From: Paraconiothyrium sp. Pb-2020
Lineage: Eukaryota; Ascomycota; Dothideomycetes; Pleosporales; Didymosphaeriaceae
NCBI GenBank assembly: GCA_022419385.1
Contig: JAJUBI010000003.1
Span: 868,001 to 932,000 of the forward strand
Direction of reading: 5' to 3'
Length of the DNA: 64,000 bases
Below, one piece after another: positions 24,745 through 36,149 of this stretch (the stretch's first letter is position 1; each line of letters starts with the position of its first letter). The notes under the pieces were generated by a model. That model was not told the origin of the DNA. It ran no database searches and saw only the letters and a list, made by a program, of their open reading frames with translations. A program made the translations under genes and the position numbers.

Positions 24745-27357
24745 ATGCGACCGCTACCGGGCGGCGATGCTCCGCCCTCAAACAAACCACGGTCGCGAAA
24801 GTCGAGCGTTGCCGATGCCTCGGTCATAAGTAGCGGCCCTTCGAGCCATGTACCCACAACCTTCTTCATGAGGACAGAGGAAGACATGGAACAGTCTATG
24901 CAAATTTCGAGGAGCACTACAGCAGCTAGAAAGCAGAAAGAAAGCAACTTCGGTGTGCAGAGCCTGGCAGATACTCTCGAAGCCGCCTTTGGTAGCGAGA
25001 CCCAGCCCGGAGATAGCAAAGGCGATAGCATACGCGCGCATCATGCTCAGCGCAAACACAACGTCCGGCTAGCTTCGCGCGATTCCTCGCGGCCAGCTGG
25101 AAGAGAACCTGAGAGCTGCAAGTCCTCTCCGCCCCGAGCGAACAGGAGGGACATATCCACCCACTCTCTGTCGAACTCGATGTCGCCTCTGAACACCGAC
25201 TCGCGGTCACCGATACCCCCTTCGGCGATACCCAGTACCCCAACATCAGCCTCGTTGCAGTCATTTAAGCTATCCGACGAAGAGATGGGTTCAGACGGAG
25301 TCGCCAGCCAGGCTGTCGCTTCAGGCGGCGAAGAAGAGGACATGACGGTCAATGAGTCCGGCAGCTTTCCACAATTAGTCATGCCGAGCATACAGATGCC
25401 TTCACGGAGACCCTTCACTGCGAAAGGAAAGGCCATGGGCAAGCTGAAGGTGCTTGTTGCTGGCCGGACAGGTACGTCATTTTCATATTGTGATATATCA
25501 GTATACTCTACGTTAGTGATGGCAGCTAACATGCATGCAGGTATCGGAAAGACATCACTCATACGGTCCATCGTCCAACTATGCGAAGATATTGTGCACG
25601 TCGACCCACTTTCTCCGAAAAATTCCCTATCGCAACCCTCGCTGTCAAAGTCGAAGTCACGAAAGAGGAAGGTAGATGCTTCTGGTACATCTCACATTAC
25701 CGAGACACATGCCAGTACCAAGTCGTATCCACCCTGGTGGACGGATGTTGAAGAATCTCGTGTTTTACGACGACGCAAAAGTAGTACAACAGATGCAGTG
25801 TTAGAGCGAAACCTATGTTTTGTGGACACTCCTGGATATAGTTTGGACGCTTCGAAAGTTGAAGACACGGGTCGAGTAATAGACTACGTCGAGGGTCTGT
25901 TATATCAGACTACTTCGGTGACAAGTATGGACGACAGTGATTTATTCGGAGTCATAAGCGGCAGCGGTGGCATTGCCGTTGACGTGGTCTTGTACCTTCT
26001 GCCTCCACGTAAGAGCCCTGTCCCATCCCCCGGATATATGCTAAATATTTGCTAGGTAATGACATCTCAGAGGATATCGAGTTCATGCAGCGACTTTCTA
26101 CGCTCACGAATCTGATACCGGTCATCGCTAAGTCCGACACGCTTTCCGCCAACGAGCTTTTAACTATCAAGACCTCCATTCTAGCACGGTTACAAACATC
26201 ATCTATCAAGCCATTCTTTTTTGGTAATGCAGTCGACGATGCATTGCTCGCTGTTCAGGAGCTTTCCTTGGAGCAGTCTTCACCCGCATCATCGGACGAC
26301 AAGCCAGCGATAGAACCTAAAGAGTATCCTTTTCCAGTTGCAACCCACCCATATGCAGTGTCATCGACGCTGGGCCCAGACACCGACACAATGGACGCTT
26401 CGCTTCTCATGTCACCCGATTATGTGCAGCCACTACTACCATCCGAGCTTGCCACGCTTGTGAATCGGGTATTTGATCCCGATTCAATTGCGTGGTTACG
26501 ACATTCTGCGGCAAAGAAATTTCTTGCTTGGCGGCGGCGAACAAGGTTGCCGGGAGATTCTTTCATTCTCCAAAGCCTACAACAACAGACATTGCGACGT
26601 GGCAGTGCATCAACCAGCGCCTCGGTTGGTCTTAACGGCGCTGCCCCGAACAGTAAGAACCCATGTCTTCGTTCTTATCCTAGCTAACATCTTCACAGCG
26701 TCTGCAGCATCTTCTATATTCACGCCAGTCTCGCCTTCAGGGGTCCTAGTACCTCAAGCAGGCTCACCATTCTACGCATCCAATCTTCACTCACCTTTCC
26801 CAGCATCATCGCCCTCACTTGCACACACCCAGCCCGAAACTCTCGACAACCTACCTGATTTTTCCCTCACACGATATCAAAATGCCGCACAAGGCGAACA
26901 GCGCCTCGCAGAAGTCCGCCTCGCCAAGTGGGCTACCGATCTCCAGCGCAGCCTCCGCAACGAGAAAGATCGCTACGAAGAGCTCCAACGCACCGAACGC
27001 GCAAAATGGCTCCTCGAGCGTGTGGGAGAAGAAGTGGCAAGCGGAAACATCGTCGCCTCCCCCGGCGGCTCTCCCCGCGCCGACTGGGCCGTTGTCAAAC
27101 GCCCCACTACCAAAGAAGCGCGTGCCAGCACCGGGATTCCCATGTATGGACGCAGCGCAAACGTCGATTCTCGAGATCCACTCGGCCTGTGCGATTTCAG
27201 CGACGAGGTCAGGAGAAGGGGCTTCGTGCTTGTGAAGGTGCTGGGCGGTGTGAGCGTGCTTGGGGCGGTCATGGTTACTGTGGTGAGGATTTGTGGGTGG
27301 GAGACGATGTTGCCTGAGGGTGGGGTCTGGAGGTGGATCACGGGGCAGACGGAGTAG
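24745..27357 (+). CDS. Septin-like GTPase with C-terminal membrane anchor
   Basis: Four exons (24745-25471, 25541-26008, 26056-26652, 26699-27357) join in phase to 816 aa. About 230 disordered Ser/Pro-rich residues precede KLKVLVAGRTGIGKTSLI, whose P-loop (about 240-247) is split by intron 1. CFVDTPGY (G3) and VIAKSDTLSANE (G4, AKSD) follow in septin order. The G domain carries Ser/Lys-rich insertions between G1 and G3. A helical region with KWATDLQRSLRNEKDRYEEL is followed by about 20 hydrophobic residues (GFVLVKVLGGVSVLGAVMV) near 772-793 and a short tail. A hydrophobic C-terminus is not normal for the core septins Cdc3/10/11/12. The protein is therefore a divergent septin-type G-domain protein, perhaps tail-anchored. 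GTPase activity is inferred. Confidence 0.85.
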
Positions 27358-27807
27358 GAGGGGGGTATGTTGGAGGGAACATGAGTTATGAGATATGCAG
27401 ATTATGATTATGATGTTGGTGTAGTTCTGAGTATACCCAAGGTAAGGGAGAGTTGGTTGTATGGTGGAGATAAACTCGCCTCTGATTAGGGAACCTCGCC
27501 TCAATGTAAAGAGAATAAGTCATATGCGCGAGGGTTGAATGAGTGATGTATGATTATGTTGTTCCAAGGTTCGAAGCGTAAGAATGACCTGGGTACCCTC
27601 TGGGCTACAAACATCACCAATAAGTGTCATAGGAGGTTGTCTGTATTTGCACGATGCGTATATTCCGTAGAAATTACGAATGCACGCGCCTACTCCATAT
27701 AAATACTAAAACGTAGGACGGCATGATGAGCTCGAAACGAGCATATGCAGCAAAAGGGGTATTAGCAAGAAGGAAGAAAAGACCAAAGCCTGCGGTGAGA
27801 CATTCCC
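27358..27807. other. Convergent 3' spacer
   Basis: This 450-bp spacer lies between the 3' ends of the septin-like gene and the next minus-strand gene. It is AT-richer than its neighbours. No feature was recognised. Confidence 0.4.
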
Positions 27808-29103
27808 TCAGTCAAATATCTTTGAAAAGAACTTCTTCCGCTTCTGCAAGGGGTCAGTGTTTGCAAAGGAGGGTAAATCGGATCTCACATACTACATTGA
27901 TGGAGGAAGGCCGAGGGATGGCCGCGGGCGGAGGCTCTAGCATGACGCCTGCGGGCAGACTGCCGGGCATCTCGATTGCGGTGGGTTCCGGCACGGGAGC
28001 GTAATGCGCGTATACCTGTGGTACCTGCGGTATCTGCTGTACCTGCTGTATTTGCGGGGTTTGCATGATTGGCGGGATCTGCGGTGATAACGACGGCGAG
28101 GTCATGTTTGAATGTTGTGACAAGGGCGTCATAGGGCTCGGGGGGGAGAGCATGCCAGGCGGAGTTGGCGAGGCGAGATTTGGTTGTTGAGCACCATACG
28201 GCATGTTCGCGGGTTTGTGAGCAGCAACACCGTGTGCCTGCGCGATTTCCGCCTGCCATTGGGCGAACACCTCGTGCATCTGTATCATCCACTCTGGGGG
28301 TGCGCCTGTGAAATTGTACTGGATGGAGCGGTTGCGGAATGCGACGAAGTAGTGGTCCTTGTTATACGGAGAGATGGCTAGATACTGCACACGGATCAGT
28401 CACACATCCCTCTGATTACAATGTAAACTCACAGAGACACTGCGCGGCTCCGCGTCGGTCAGTATCTTGTCCAGCCCGCTGTATCCGCCGTAGAACTTCC
28501 AGGAGTAGTAGCCGTCTGGCCACAGAACGAACCAGGCGTTGTTCATGCCCAGCGCAACGCAGCATGGAGTATCATAGGCTTTCTGGATCTTGTCGCTGAG
28601 CTCAGATGGGATGCCCGCCCATACGGATCCTCGGCCTGGTGCGCTCGCGAAGTAGCTATAGCCCTGGCCGAACGTCACGTAGCACGAGCGCGGCGCGTTT
28701 GGGATCGTTTTCGTCCATCGGGAGAGATCGGGGTAGTTTGAGTCGAAGAAGTTCTGCGAATACACTGTTGTCTGCGTATCAGCATGGTGTTTCGTTTTGT
28801 TCCACTGCGGATGGGCTGGAAAGGCGCGACAATAGGCTGAAGCTAGGCGAGCGGGGAGCGACATCGAAACCAAACTCACAGATCTTCTCCTCCCCTGCCA
28901 ACACTTTACACCCCACATACCAGATCGGCTCCGGCGAATTAATCTGCGGCGCGAGCGCAAGGCAAAAAGGCTGCGCGATCCGCCATGGCGGGCTCATAGA
29001 CGAGTTAAACAGCTGCCGCAGGGTCGGCGGGATGTTGTGACTGCTTCTCGTCAGCTCACGTCAGACATTTGTTCTTTGCGCGGAAAGGACGTACAACTTC
29101 CAT
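27808..29103 (-). CDS. Hypothetical fungal protein with Pro/Gln-rich C-terminal region (333 aa)
   Basis: Unrecognised family. The proposed exons are 29103-29095 (only 9 nt, encoding MEV), 29012-28880, 28764-28433, 28384-27893 and 27843-27808, all in phase. The body contains many aromatic residues, with FGQGYSYFASAPGRG, NNAWFVLWPDGYYSWKFYGG and ISPYNKDHYFVAFRN. This pattern suggests repeated beta-hairpins. A Pro/Gln/Met-rich stretch and a basic KRKKFFSKIFD end follow. The last two exons are well defined by coding content. The 5' end is the weak point: the start could instead be Met at 28997, giving a product about 8 residues shorter. The exact donor at 27893 versus 27896 is also ambiguous by one codon. 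Confidence 0.65.
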
Positions 29104-29523
29104 GTTTTCGGACAGTCGAAAAAGAAGCTGTTGTTGGGTCCGAATATGAATGTTATCTCGGGCATGGCAGCATCTTGCGACCGCCGTCGTGAGCGTGTAG
29201 ATTGTGGGCCGGAGAAGCGGTGGGAAGGAATACAGCGGAAGTCGGTCAGCCCCCAGCCAACTCACGGAACAGCGACGCGCTGGTTGCCGGTGAGGGATCG
29301 GCACCGAGAGGACGCGCGGGTCGAGCCCGACGGATACGAGATTTAGGACTCAGGCGCTCCACGATGTTGAGATGGCGGGCGCTGCGCCAATCGTCGCCGA
29401 GTGATGCGGGCTGTGGCGTTGCGGCGCAGCGCGTGGTGACGAGATATCGGGGGCCAAACGCAACGAACATCTGCCAGGACAGGATGAAAACACCAAAGAC
29501 ATGCGACATATACTTCTCGCAAA
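29104..29523. promoter_or_regulatory. Divergent promoter region
   Basis: This 420-bp spacer lies between the divergent 333-aa gene and the HET-domain gene. It must contain both promoters. No individual sites were identified. Confidence 0.35.
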
Positions 29524-30729
29524 ATGGATTCCCATAGTCCTCCACCTACGAGCTTTACCTATGAGCGACTGGACCCTCCTGATGCGCTTAGAATCCTTGA
29601 GTTGCTGCCACCATCAGAGGAATGGAACGGCCTGCCCGCTTTGAGGATGCGACAACGCCGGCCTGGCGAACCCTACCGGTGCCTGTCGTACATGTGGGGT
29701 GATCAAACCGAACGCTTTGACATCATTGTCAACCAGAAAATTTTCTCCGTCGGTCGTAATTTGTACGACTTTTTACTTCATTGGGTGGGCCGACCGGAGG
29801 CGTCTCATCCCCTCTGGATCGATGCCATCTGCATCAATCAAACAGACAACGACGAGAAGAGTGTTCAAGTCCAGCGCATGGGTGATTTGTTTTCCCAAGG
29901 AGAGGAGACTATCCTATGGTTGGGCCCAGGGACTGAGATTGATACACAAGCCATGCGATGGATACAGACCGTTGAAAAAACGGTGGTACACGATGATAGC
30001 TGGACTAATGTGGAAGCGATCGTGGAGTGCTGGCACGATGACGCCCTGGACAACCTTGAGGACTTTTTCTCGCAGGGCTACTGGAGACGTGCATGGATCG
30101 TGCAAGAGGTTGCCCTTTCTCGGCGCATAGTCATATTGAGCGGTGGCCAGATACTGGATGGTGAGGTACTGCTACGGCCTCCGAAATGGACAAACTGGTA
30201 CTACCTCATTAATGAATATCGCTTCAGACGTCAGCACATTCAACAGCATCGAATGGGTCAACCGAATGACTCGCTTGGTCCCGCAGTACACCTTCTGGAC
30301 TCAATGCCAGGATTTGTGGTTCTCACACTAAGATCCCAACGTGGCAATGATAATGATTATTTACCCAGTTGCTTCTGTATGTACAATGGACCTTGGTGGG
30401 GAGACTGTTCAGATCCCCGAGATCGAATCTTTTCCATTCTTTCGCTTGTCAAACAGCATGAGGGAGCATCATGCGTAGTTCGCGCAGACTATTCGAGATC
30501 CGCCAAAGAGGTTTTCGATTGGGTATGGGAAGCCGAAGAACGCCATTTGCAAGAACTACAAAGGGACAGCAGTACGGTTCACGACGTCACTGTTTTCGCG
30601 GATGAGCTTAAAGATACACTTGGGCTCGAAGATGATGAGACGACTAAGGCCTTTGTAACATCGTTGGCAGATCAAATGCGCCAGATTCACGAGCGCTTCA
30701 TGTATGCTGAACAATATACGAATTGGTGA
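29524..30729 (+). CDS. HET-domain protein (heterokaryon-incompatibility type)
   Basis: Single-exon gene of 401 aa. HET motifs are in order: YRCLSYMWGD (about 51-60), LWIDAICINQTDNDEKSVQV (about 97-116), then the GYWRRAWIVQEVALSRRIVI block and SDPRDRIFSILSLV. HET domains are linked to non-self recognition and programmed cell death in filamentous ascomycetes; most copies have no known function. The gene is short for the family: little follows the HET domain except a predicted helical tail of about 70 residues. No NACHT or WD repeats are present. It is unbroken, unlike the second HET gene at 36150. Confidence 0.9.
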   Translation: MDSHSPPPTSFTYERLDPPDALRILELLPPSEEWNGLPALRMRQRRPGEPYRCLSYMWGDQTERFDIIVNQKIFSVGRNLYDFLLHWVGRPEASHPLWIDAICINQTDNDEKSVQVQRMGDLFSQGEETILWLGPGTEIDTQAMRWIQTVEKTVVHDDSWTNVEAIVECWHDDALDNLEDFFSQGYWRRAWIVQEVALSRRIVILSGGQILDGEVLLRPPKWTNWYYLINEYRFRRQHIQQHRMGQPNDSLGPAVHLLDSMPGFVVLTLRSQRGNDNDYLPSCFCMYNGPWWGDCSDPRDRIFSILSLVKQHEGASCVVRADYSRSAKEVFDWVWEAEERHLQELQRDSSTVHDVTVFADELKDTLGLEDDETTKAFVTSLADQMRQIHERFMYAEQYTNW

Positions 30730-31558
30730 CAACGCTAATCTTGGTGTCGAACCCTATTCTGGGCAAACTCATCTTTAAGAATAGGGTGTACAAAGCAAAA
30801 ATATATGGCATTGCAGGACATTCGACTGAGCACTACCAGGCCACCATGGTCAGCGTTTCGGGCATCAAGACCGCACGACTAGCGGGCTCGATATCATGCT
30901 GATCTATTTGTAACGTAGGATGGCTGACAAAGGTCTTCGAAATCCACGTTCACCAAGTACTGCATTAACGAACAGATTATGCCGGGCAAGTGCATTTAGG
31001 AGGAGAAGGCACATGTCCGGACGAAGAGGCATCCTGTATCTCGCCAGCTAATGAGGTGACGAATGGTCTCTTTAGTCTAGATCAGAACCCCTCTAGAAAC
31101 CGATACCCTGCGGTAGAGCTCGTTGCACGTCTTCATCGTCTTCGTAAATCGTGACGCAGAAGTAGACCTTCACCATGCAACGGCGTCAGAGGACTTTATT
31201 CTAACCCAGTAATCTTTTCTTTTCCCCTTCAATACAAGACGCCTACAGATCGATCTGAAGCGAATTACACAGACTATTTATGAAGCGTCGAAGCTCTTGA
31301 AGTCGTGGTGTTGTTCTATCTCGGATATCGCCAAGTAGCGGGGGTTATGTCCCCTCCAATGATCACCTTCCTGATTGGGATAGATCCTGCGTAGTACCTG
31401 CAGGCACGAAGCTTGATGAGCGATTGCCTCGGGTTTGGTGCGATAGATCAAGGAACCGGCAGATTGTTTATAATCAGTTATCGGATTGGTAGGCGAAACT
31501 CCACCAGCTCGTCCTATCGCTATTTGCAAACTCAGCAACGCGTACGCGCATTGCAATA
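30730..31558. other. Intergenic spacer
   Basis: This 829-bp spacer lies between the HET gene and the carboxylesterase, both on plus. It presumably holds the esterase promoter. A 95-codon minus frame at 31565-31278 overlaps the esterase start and shows no family signal. Confidence 0.4.
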
Positions 31559-33244
31559 ATGGCACCTAGAAGAACTTGGAGCTTTCAAGCGGGGGCAATG
31601 TGGTTGTTGGCCGGCATCGCTAGTGCTGGTCCGACTGTCAAGGTCCTCAACGGCACGTATGAAGGCTTCCATTTACCACAATTTGATCAAGACATATTCC
31701 TCGGCATTCCCTATGCCCAGGATACTGGAGGCCAGAATCGCTTCAGAGTCCCGCAAGCGCTCAACGAGACGTGGAACGGAACACGACCCGCTCAGACATA
31801 CAGCAATGCATGTCCTGACTTCCAGCCGGATGCTGATGCGGCATATGGGATGAGTGAAGACTGCCTTAGTATCAACATTGTTCGGCCAACTGGGATACCC
31901 GAGGACACCACTTTGCCTGTTGCTGTGTGGATCCATGGTGGTTCGTACCAGGTCGGCACAAGTGGCCTTCCGAATTACAATTTGACGTGGCTTGTGGAGC
32001 GATCTGTGGCGATAGGTAAACCCATCGTCGCAACAAGCATCAATTATAGAAAGGGAGGATGGGGGATGTTGTATTCCAGGGAGATTCAAGGAAGTGGAGA
32101 AACGAATCTGTCGTTGAGGGATATGCGAAAAGCACTGGCATGGATCTCGGAAAACATTGCGGGATTCGGCGGCGACAAAGACAGCGTTACAATCTGGGGG
32201 GAATCCGCCGGATCGTTCGCTGTCGGCCAACTCGTTCTTTCATACGGCGGCCGAACAGATGCGCTCTTCCATCGCAGCATCCAAGAATCTGGTTCAGCGG
32301 CGACAGCTTGGTACAATGGCTCCGACTGGTATCAACCCATCTACAATAAGATCGTGCGACAGACGAATTGCACAGACTGGCCCGACACACTATCTTGCCT
32401 CCGAACCATCCCCTACGAGACAATTTTCCCCTTTCTCGACTCCTCAAAAGTCGGCGGACCAGGTTTCTACCCTACAGTTGACGGCGACATCATCCCAAAC
32501 TATCCCACCGAGCTCCTCCGCTCTGGCCGCTTCGCCCATATTCCTCATCTTTATGGCTCCAACAGCGACGAAGGAACAGATAATGCGCCGACGAAGATTT
32601 TCAACACAGATAAGGATATCTACGATTACCTCCTCAGCAGCACAGGATACGACTTCCCTCCCAGTGTCGTACGGAAGATAATGAAGTTGTATCCTGATGA
32701 CCCTGCCCAGGGCATCCCACTCAACACGGGGGATGAGCGCTTCGCAGAGCAAGGGTACCAGTACAAACGCGCAGCTGCTATCATCGGAGATGTGTTCTAC
32801 CATGCTACTCGCCTAGATGACGCCCGTCACTACGCAAAGTACTCACCTACCTACATCTATCGCTTCAATACACGGCCGTTCGTGAACGCTACGAACGCCA
32901 CTTTTACCGACTACGTAGGCGGGCTGGCACCTGCGTACAAGGGTGTGCAGCATTTTAGCGAAGTCGCGTTCATCTTTGGGAATCCGCAATTCGTAGGGCC
33001 GTGGGAGGAGTACAAGGCGTTGAGTGATCAGATGAGTGCGCAGTGGATTAACTTTATTAACTGCGGCGATCCAAATGGAGACAGTTTGCCGAAGTGGCCG
33101 AAATACAGTGAGGGGTTGCGGGGGCTGAACTTGGTGCTCCAGGCGCAAGGCAGGGGGTATAACGGTAGTTATGTGGAGGAGGAGACGTATCGTTTGGCAG
33201 GGAGAGAATATCTCACCAATTGGGCGAGGAGGAGGCATGTGTAG
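31559..33244 (+). CDS. Secreted type-B carboxylesterase/lipase
   Basis: Single-exon gene of 561 aa that hydrolyses carboxylic esters. A signal peptide covers about residues 1-23 (hydrophobic core MWLLAGIASAG). Family landmarks are FLGIPYAQ, the disulphide-forming SEDCLSINIVRP, the oxyanion loop WIHGGSY (126-128), and the nucleophile elbow TIWGESAGSF with Ser216. The acidic residue is in SNSDEGTDN and the histidine in VQHFSEVAFIFGN. Several N-x-S/T sites fit secretion. The gene is convergent with the LPMO gene 219 bp downstream. The exact substrate (lipid, feruloyl or other ester) cannot be told from the sequence. Confidence 0.92.
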   Translation: MAPRRTWSFQAGAMWLLAGIASAGPTVKVLNGTYEGFHLPQFDQDIFLGIPYAQDTGGQNRFRVPQALNETWNGTRPAQTYSNACPDFQPDADAAYGMSEDCLSINIVRPTGIPEDTTLPVAVWIHGGSYQVGTSGLPNYNLTWLVERSVAIGKPIVATSINYRKGGWGMLYSREIQGSGETNLSLRDMRKALAWISENIAGFGGDKDSVTIWGESAGSFAVGQLVLSYGGRTDALFHRSIQESGSAATAWYNGSDWYQPIYNKIVRQTNCTDWPDTLSCLRTIPYETIFPFLDSSKVGGPGFYPTVDGDIIPNYPTELLRSGRFAHIPHLYGSNSDEGTDNAPTKIFNTDKDIYDYLLSSTGYDFPPSVVRKIMKLYPDDPAQGIPLNTGDERFAEQGYQYKRAAAIIGDVFYHATRLDDARHYAKYSPTYIYRFNTRPFVNATNATFTDYVGGLAPAYKGVQHFSEVAFIFGNPQFVGPWEEYKALSDQMSAQWINFINCGDPNGDSLPKWPKYSEGLRGLNLVLQAQGRGYNGSYVEEETYRLAGREYLTNWARRRHV

Positions 33245-33463
33245 CTAGTAGAAACGACCCTGACACAATCAACCAGGAGAGCACGCGTGACAATGAACGT
33301 TCTGCAAGAAGTCTTGAAGTCTTTTGGTCATTGATGACTACACACTAAATATATACACTAGAACGTATGTTTGGGTAAACATGTCTGAGCATGTTCGCTG
33401 AGGTAAGTTCAGCACATGTAACGTCGCAGGCTCTCCTTCCAACTACATTCAGTGCGAGAATGT

Positions 33464-34545
33464 TTACAAGCACTGGGAGTAGTAGGGGTTCTGCACCTGG
33501 CAAGTGGTGCCAGACACGCAGCCAGTAGCACCAGTGTAGCCGGTGCCACCGCACTGTCCCCACTTCGCAACAGAGCCAGCGGCCTTGGTGGGAGTGGCGT
33601 ATCCACCAGCGGTGGTCTTGACGACTGTGGCGAGGGTAGTCTTGACGACAGCGGAAGTAGCAGCGGCCTTGGGGGACGTAGCCTTAGCGGAGGTTACAGC
33701 GGCCTTGGTGGAGGTAGGCTTGGAGGCGGCAGCAGAGGTAGCAGCGGCAGAGGTAGCAGCCTCCTTGCTAGGGGAAGCAGCGCCAGCTCCGAGGCCAGCG
33801 TTGACCTTAGGGCCCGGGATGGGGTAGGTGGTAGCACCACTGTAGATGTTGAATAAGACACCGGCATCGTCGGTCTTGTAGACGGTCGTCATGTCGACAC
33901 CGCTGGTGATGCTCTTGGTGCCAGCGGAAGTGACCGTGATCTGGCCACAACCGTTGTAGAACTGGGCCTTGCCAGAGCTGCTGGCCTCGTGGAGGGCAAT
34001 GATCTCGGAGCGGACGAGGTAGTCGCCGGCAGCGAGGTCAGGGACGGTCACATCGATCGCACCAGCGTTGCTGCGGAAGGTATCGACAGCCCAGGTGCTG
34101 CCGCTAAGGCCGGACTCCTGGATCTTGACCCAGGCGTTGCCCTTTCCTTCGGTGTCGGCCTTGGCGATGTAAACCATGATGGGGCCCTTGTGGGACTGAG
34201 ATCTAATTAGCCAAGTCTTGGATATCCGTGATTCTGTAAGCATACCTCAGCAATGGGCTCATCGCCATCGCCAGATGACATGGGGTTGTTGTGGTGCCAC
34301 TGGAGAGTGAGCTTGTCACCGCTGGCAACGCTGACCGAGCCAGCGACCTTGGAGCCACCCTTGCAAATGATCATGTCGGAAGCAAGCTCAGTCGCTGTGG
34401 AGTAGATGGGGTTGTTCTGGTTCGAGGTGCCACGGACACCAGTGGAGCCCTGGGACTTTCCGTTGACGAGCATCTCCTGGAAAGTTGCGTGGGCAGCGGC
34501 GAGCTTGCCGACAGCGGCGAGGGTGAGGAACGTAGCGGTCTTCAT
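33464..34545 (-). CDS. AA9 lytic polysaccharide monooxygenase with CBM1
   Basis: Copper enzyme that oxidatively cleaves cellulose or related glucans outside the cell. Two exons (34545-34246, 34195-33464; 50-nt intron) give 343 aa. The signal peptide ends before His19 (AAA-HATFQ), placing the histidine-brace residue at the mature N-terminus. The second brace histidine is His102 in SHKGPIMVY. His169 in IIALHEA and the axial Tyr180 in KAQFYNGCGQI follow the AA9 pattern. A long Ala/Ser/Thr/Lys linker (about 240-310) leads to a C-terminal CBM1 with WGQCGGTGYTGATGC and a terminal QCL. The start at 34545 is chosen because the signal peptide and His1 depend on it; an upstream in-frame ATG at 34683 would bury them. 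Confidence 0.95.
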
Positions 34546-36149
34546 TGTTACTGGTGTTGTGATACAAGCGTGAGCTAAAAAATGAAGCAGATGAAGCGAA
34601 TGGACTGTTCTAAGGTTGAACAAGAAGGCAAAAAGAGCGACGAGTTGCGAAAGAGCGTGGGTGAAAACGAATGTCAGCTTCAAGCTTGCCTTTCAATAAC
34701 AGATACTATGAGTTCTTTATATACTGTGAAACTACGCCGTACCACGATGGCGGTGAATCGACCGAGATGGCGGATCCGTGCCTCCACTAGCAATTTCGGT
34801 ACTAGGAATTGCGGGAACCAGGGGCTCGGTCAGCGCCTTTAATCGATGTCATCTCTTCAGATACGCGCTAGGCGCTCTCTAGAACGAATGGATCCTGACA
34901 AGATTGAGAAATAGCCCGATAAGTAAGTGTCAGGTCTACTAGCTCCCGCGCAAGGTGCTCGCTAGAGGGACGTTTGATTGCACGTTGTCTCTCGCCCGAG
35001 GTCATGGAATTCGCTTGGATGCATGTGTCTAGGACTCCGTTGTTCGAGATGCCAATAGTCGCATAGTGGATGATTGTGGCTGGATATGAAACATCCACAT
35101 AAAACCTAGGCTGCAGCGCGGCGGTAATGCCAGACTTCCGGACGTCATCTGCACTTCCGTTTTGCAGAACACAACTCTGTTACCTTTGTCTTTGAGGCGA
35201 TAATGACGCTGTTGACACAGTCTCCCTCGCGGGCTCGACAAGAAATCTTTGCCGCGTACACTCACAGCATCGTCAAACATCCTGAGCACCTAGCGCCTGC
35301 TTGGAGATTTCGAGAGGGATTGTCATTTCGCGTGTACAGACTGTGCGGGTCATGCCTAGTGAGTGGACTGAGATGCAGTAAGCGCGGGCGTATCGCAGTG
35401 GCGGCCAATTTTGAGATGAAATTCTGGTAGATTTGACATCACGTGAATTTGTTCCACCAATGAGAAGCGACCATGTCTCTCCGCGGATCCCGATGCATGA
35501 GTCTCACGAGAGCGCAATCCCCAGCGGGGACTATTTCATTTTGACATATTTACACAGTTCGTGGATTCTTTACAGCCGTCCGCTTCGCCCTGGAAGACAG
35601 TTGACGTGCCCACTATTCTCAAGATCTGACGCAACGAACCTTCGCGTGGAATACTGGAGATAAAGAATTGACTGCACTGTCTCTTCGCATCGCAATATAT
35701 TTTGGAGAGACGGGAACAGTCCCTAGAGCTGCTTCTAGAGTTGATAGGAACCCGCTCTCAGGCAGCTCTATAAGTATGATGCAGTCCAGCCCCCCTCCTG
35801 GAATGAAGTTTTTCGCTTCCATTATGAAGCAGGTCTTTTAGCACGAATGCACAGAATGAAGCTCAGCCGAGCATAATCGCACTTGCACGCACCCTCGTGC
35901 AGCCGAATATAACTTGGATAATATAGCGCAAGAAACAGATTGAACTTGATGGAACCTTCACGTCGCTTGAAGCATGCACTTTAGCCACTAGGCGAGACAA
36001 GATTCATGTGCAGGCTCGCATCGTGAAAGAATATAGGTCTGAACATCCGAAGCAGGGCTATTTTTGTTGCCGGGTAGTACAAATACTTCAAAGCCTATCA
36101 TGGTTTAGGCCAAGGATGTAGGATCCGCGATGCCTCAGGCAACAATTAC
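34546..36149. other. Intergenic region with LPMO promoter
   Basis: This 1.6-kb spacer lies between the divergent LPMO (minus) and large HET gene (plus). The first ~200 bases are LPMO promoter and leader. Beyond 34900 only short frames (65-86 codons) occur, with no domain or splice partner. No transposon ends were recognised. Confidence 0.4.
34715..34723 (-). promoter_or_regulatory. TATA box of the LPMO gene
   Basis: On the minus strand this reads TATATAAAG, a strong TATA element 170-178 bp upstream of the LPMO start codon. A clear TATA box fits an inducible secreted enzyme gene. The transcription start was not observed. Confidence 0.5.
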
